Of a stretch of 64,000 nucleotides of DNA, positions 63,387 through 64,000 are shown one piece after another. The translations under genes were made by a program, and so were the position numbers. The notes under the pieces were generated by a model. It worked only from the letters and a program-made list of their open reading frames with translations. It was not told the DNA's origin and ran no database searches. The stretch covers positions 2,476,666-2,540,665 of the forward strand of contig LR026961.1 of assembly GCA_900498135.1 (NCBI GenBank), written 5' to 3'. Every line of letters begins with the position of its first letter. Within the stretch, counting starts at the first letter, position 1. This DNA is from an uncultured Desulfatiglans sp. GTDB taxonomy: Bacteria > Desulfobacterota > DSM-4660 > Desulfatiglandales > Desulfatiglandaceae.

Positions 63387-64000
63387 TCACCAGTCGTAGA
63401 GGATCTCCCATTCGTCTCCGAATGCCGGACCCTGGGGGGTGTAGGTTTTCGTCAGGGTCTTGCCGGTCCCGGGTTTCCCGCCCGACTGCTCCTGCCAGAA
63501 ACGCAGCACGATGGCCGGCAGATCGGCAGCATTACCTGATCCGCCTGGCTCCTCATAGGCCGGTTTCCAGACCTCCCTTTCTTCGATGACCTTCCACACG
63601 GCGCTGGAGCGCTTGTTCCTGACCCTCTCTCCGACCCGAGCCAACCCCTGCTTCTCCCGCAGGTCTTTGAAACGGTAATTTGAACGCGCGCCGTGGTCTA
63701 AGACACGCTCACCCATGACCATGATCCCTATAGCCCCCAATGGGGCGGTCAGGATGATAGACAGGACCGCCACGGCAAGGATGACCTCGCCTCCCGCCAC
63801 GCCGGCCGCCAGGGGAATCGCGCCGATGGCCGCCTGGACCGTGGCCTTCGGCAGATAAGCGACGACGCAGAAAGCCCGCTCTTTCCAGTTCAGGGGCGTG
63901 CCGAAAAGGGAGACATAGGTGCCGATGCTTCGAAAGAACAGGCCCGCCAGAATCAACGCCATGCCGGCCAGGCCTGCCTTCCATGCCACCTGGATGTTGA
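63387..64000 (-). CDS. cation/proton antiporter, C-terminal part (partial)
   Basis: The frame stays open through base 64000, so the N-terminus lies outside. Visible are two to three membrane helices (AGLAGMALILAGLFFRSIGT; WKERAFCVVAYLPKATVQAA, IGAIPLAAG; EVILAVAVLSIILTAPLGAI) and a hydrophilic tail of about 95 residues. A-Y-L-P-K-A-T-V-Q-A-A-I-G is typical of CPA1-type Na+(K+)/H+ antiporters. It converges with the ClC gene; the 192 bp between show no clear terminator. Confidence 0.85.
   Translation of the reverse strand, partial: NIQVAWKAGLAGMALILAGLFFRSIGTYVSLFGTPLNWKERAFCVVAYLPKATVQAAIGAIPLAAGVAGGEVILAVAVLSIILTAPLGAIGIMVMGERVLDHGARSNYRFKDLREKQGLARVGERVRNKRSSAVWKVIEEREVWKPAYEEPGGSGNAADLPAIVLRFWQEQSGGKPGTGKTLTKTYTPQGPAFGDEWEILYDW

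Overview
The window looks like a chromosomal segment of a flagellated Gram-negative anaerobe of the Desulfobacterota (former Deltaproteobacteria), perhaps a Desulfatiglans- or Syntrophobacter-like lineage. This placement rests on gene style and order: a long fli-flg-che cluster with FlbD and DUF2802 proteins, a MotB pair, a yicC-remA-gmk block, a helix-turn-helix/PTS-EIIA fusion, a TauE/SafE permease with a long cytoplasmic loop, and a small Cys-rich protein with a YYVTWD motif. No rRNA or tRNA is present to confirm it. P-ring and L-ring genes (flgI, flgH) show a Gram-negative envelope.

Layout. 1-29.5 kb is a mostly co-directional (+) flagellar cluster: fliH (end only), fliI, fliJ, fliK, flgD, flgE, flbD, motA, two motB genes, fliL, fliM, fliN, fliO, fliP, fliQ, fliR, flhB, flhA, flhF, flhG, fliA, a small unknown gene, a DUF2802 gene, flgF, flgG, flgA, flgH, flgI, flgJ, flgM, flgN. 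A textbook sigma-28 promoter lies inside the end of flgJ and reads into flgM. 30-44 kb is a chemotaxis block: cheA, cheR, cheD, an HDOD gene, cheY, cheX and cheB, then flgK, flgL, an exported helical-repeat protein and a second cheD on +, and a chemoreceptor with cheW on the minus strand. 44-64 kb is mixed: a small Cys-rich protein, a lytic transglycosylase, a TauE/SafE permease with a three-helix partner, TrkA/TrkH potassium uptake, heptose-7-phosphate kinase, DUF4416, yicC, remA, gmk, rlmB, maf, tatD, a PilB/GspE ATPase, HTH-EIIA, a CBS-domain ClC channel, and the end of a cation/proton antiporter. No flagellin, cap, basal-body fliE/F/G or flgB/C genes are in the window.

How it works together. 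FliH/I/J with FlhA/B and FliO/P/Q/R form the export machine. FlgD/FliK build and measure the FlgE hook. FlgF/G/A/H/I/J make the rod and rings. FlhF/FlhG set position and number. FliA and FlgM form the late-gene checkpoint, FlgN is the likely chaperone for FlgK/FlgL, MotA/MotB drive rotation, and the Che proteins bias the switch (FliM/FliN) and adapt the receptors.

The most unusual content is non-coding. At least eleven intergenic places carry copies or fragments of one dispersed, highly palindromic repeat (about 175-280 bp when complete). It has a constant frame, terminal inverted repeats, a central palindrome, and zero, one or two copies of an internal double-hairpin module. Old copies keep their stems through paired base changes, and one copy is flanked by an exact 6-bp direct repeat. 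I do not recognise this family. Other points of note are a MotB paralogue that lacks the ion-binding aspartate, a recent in-frame duplication in the hook protein FlgE, a CheA with a long unknown N-terminus and an MshEN-like insert, two cheD genes, and several AT-rich patches that cross gene borders in a GC-richer cluster.
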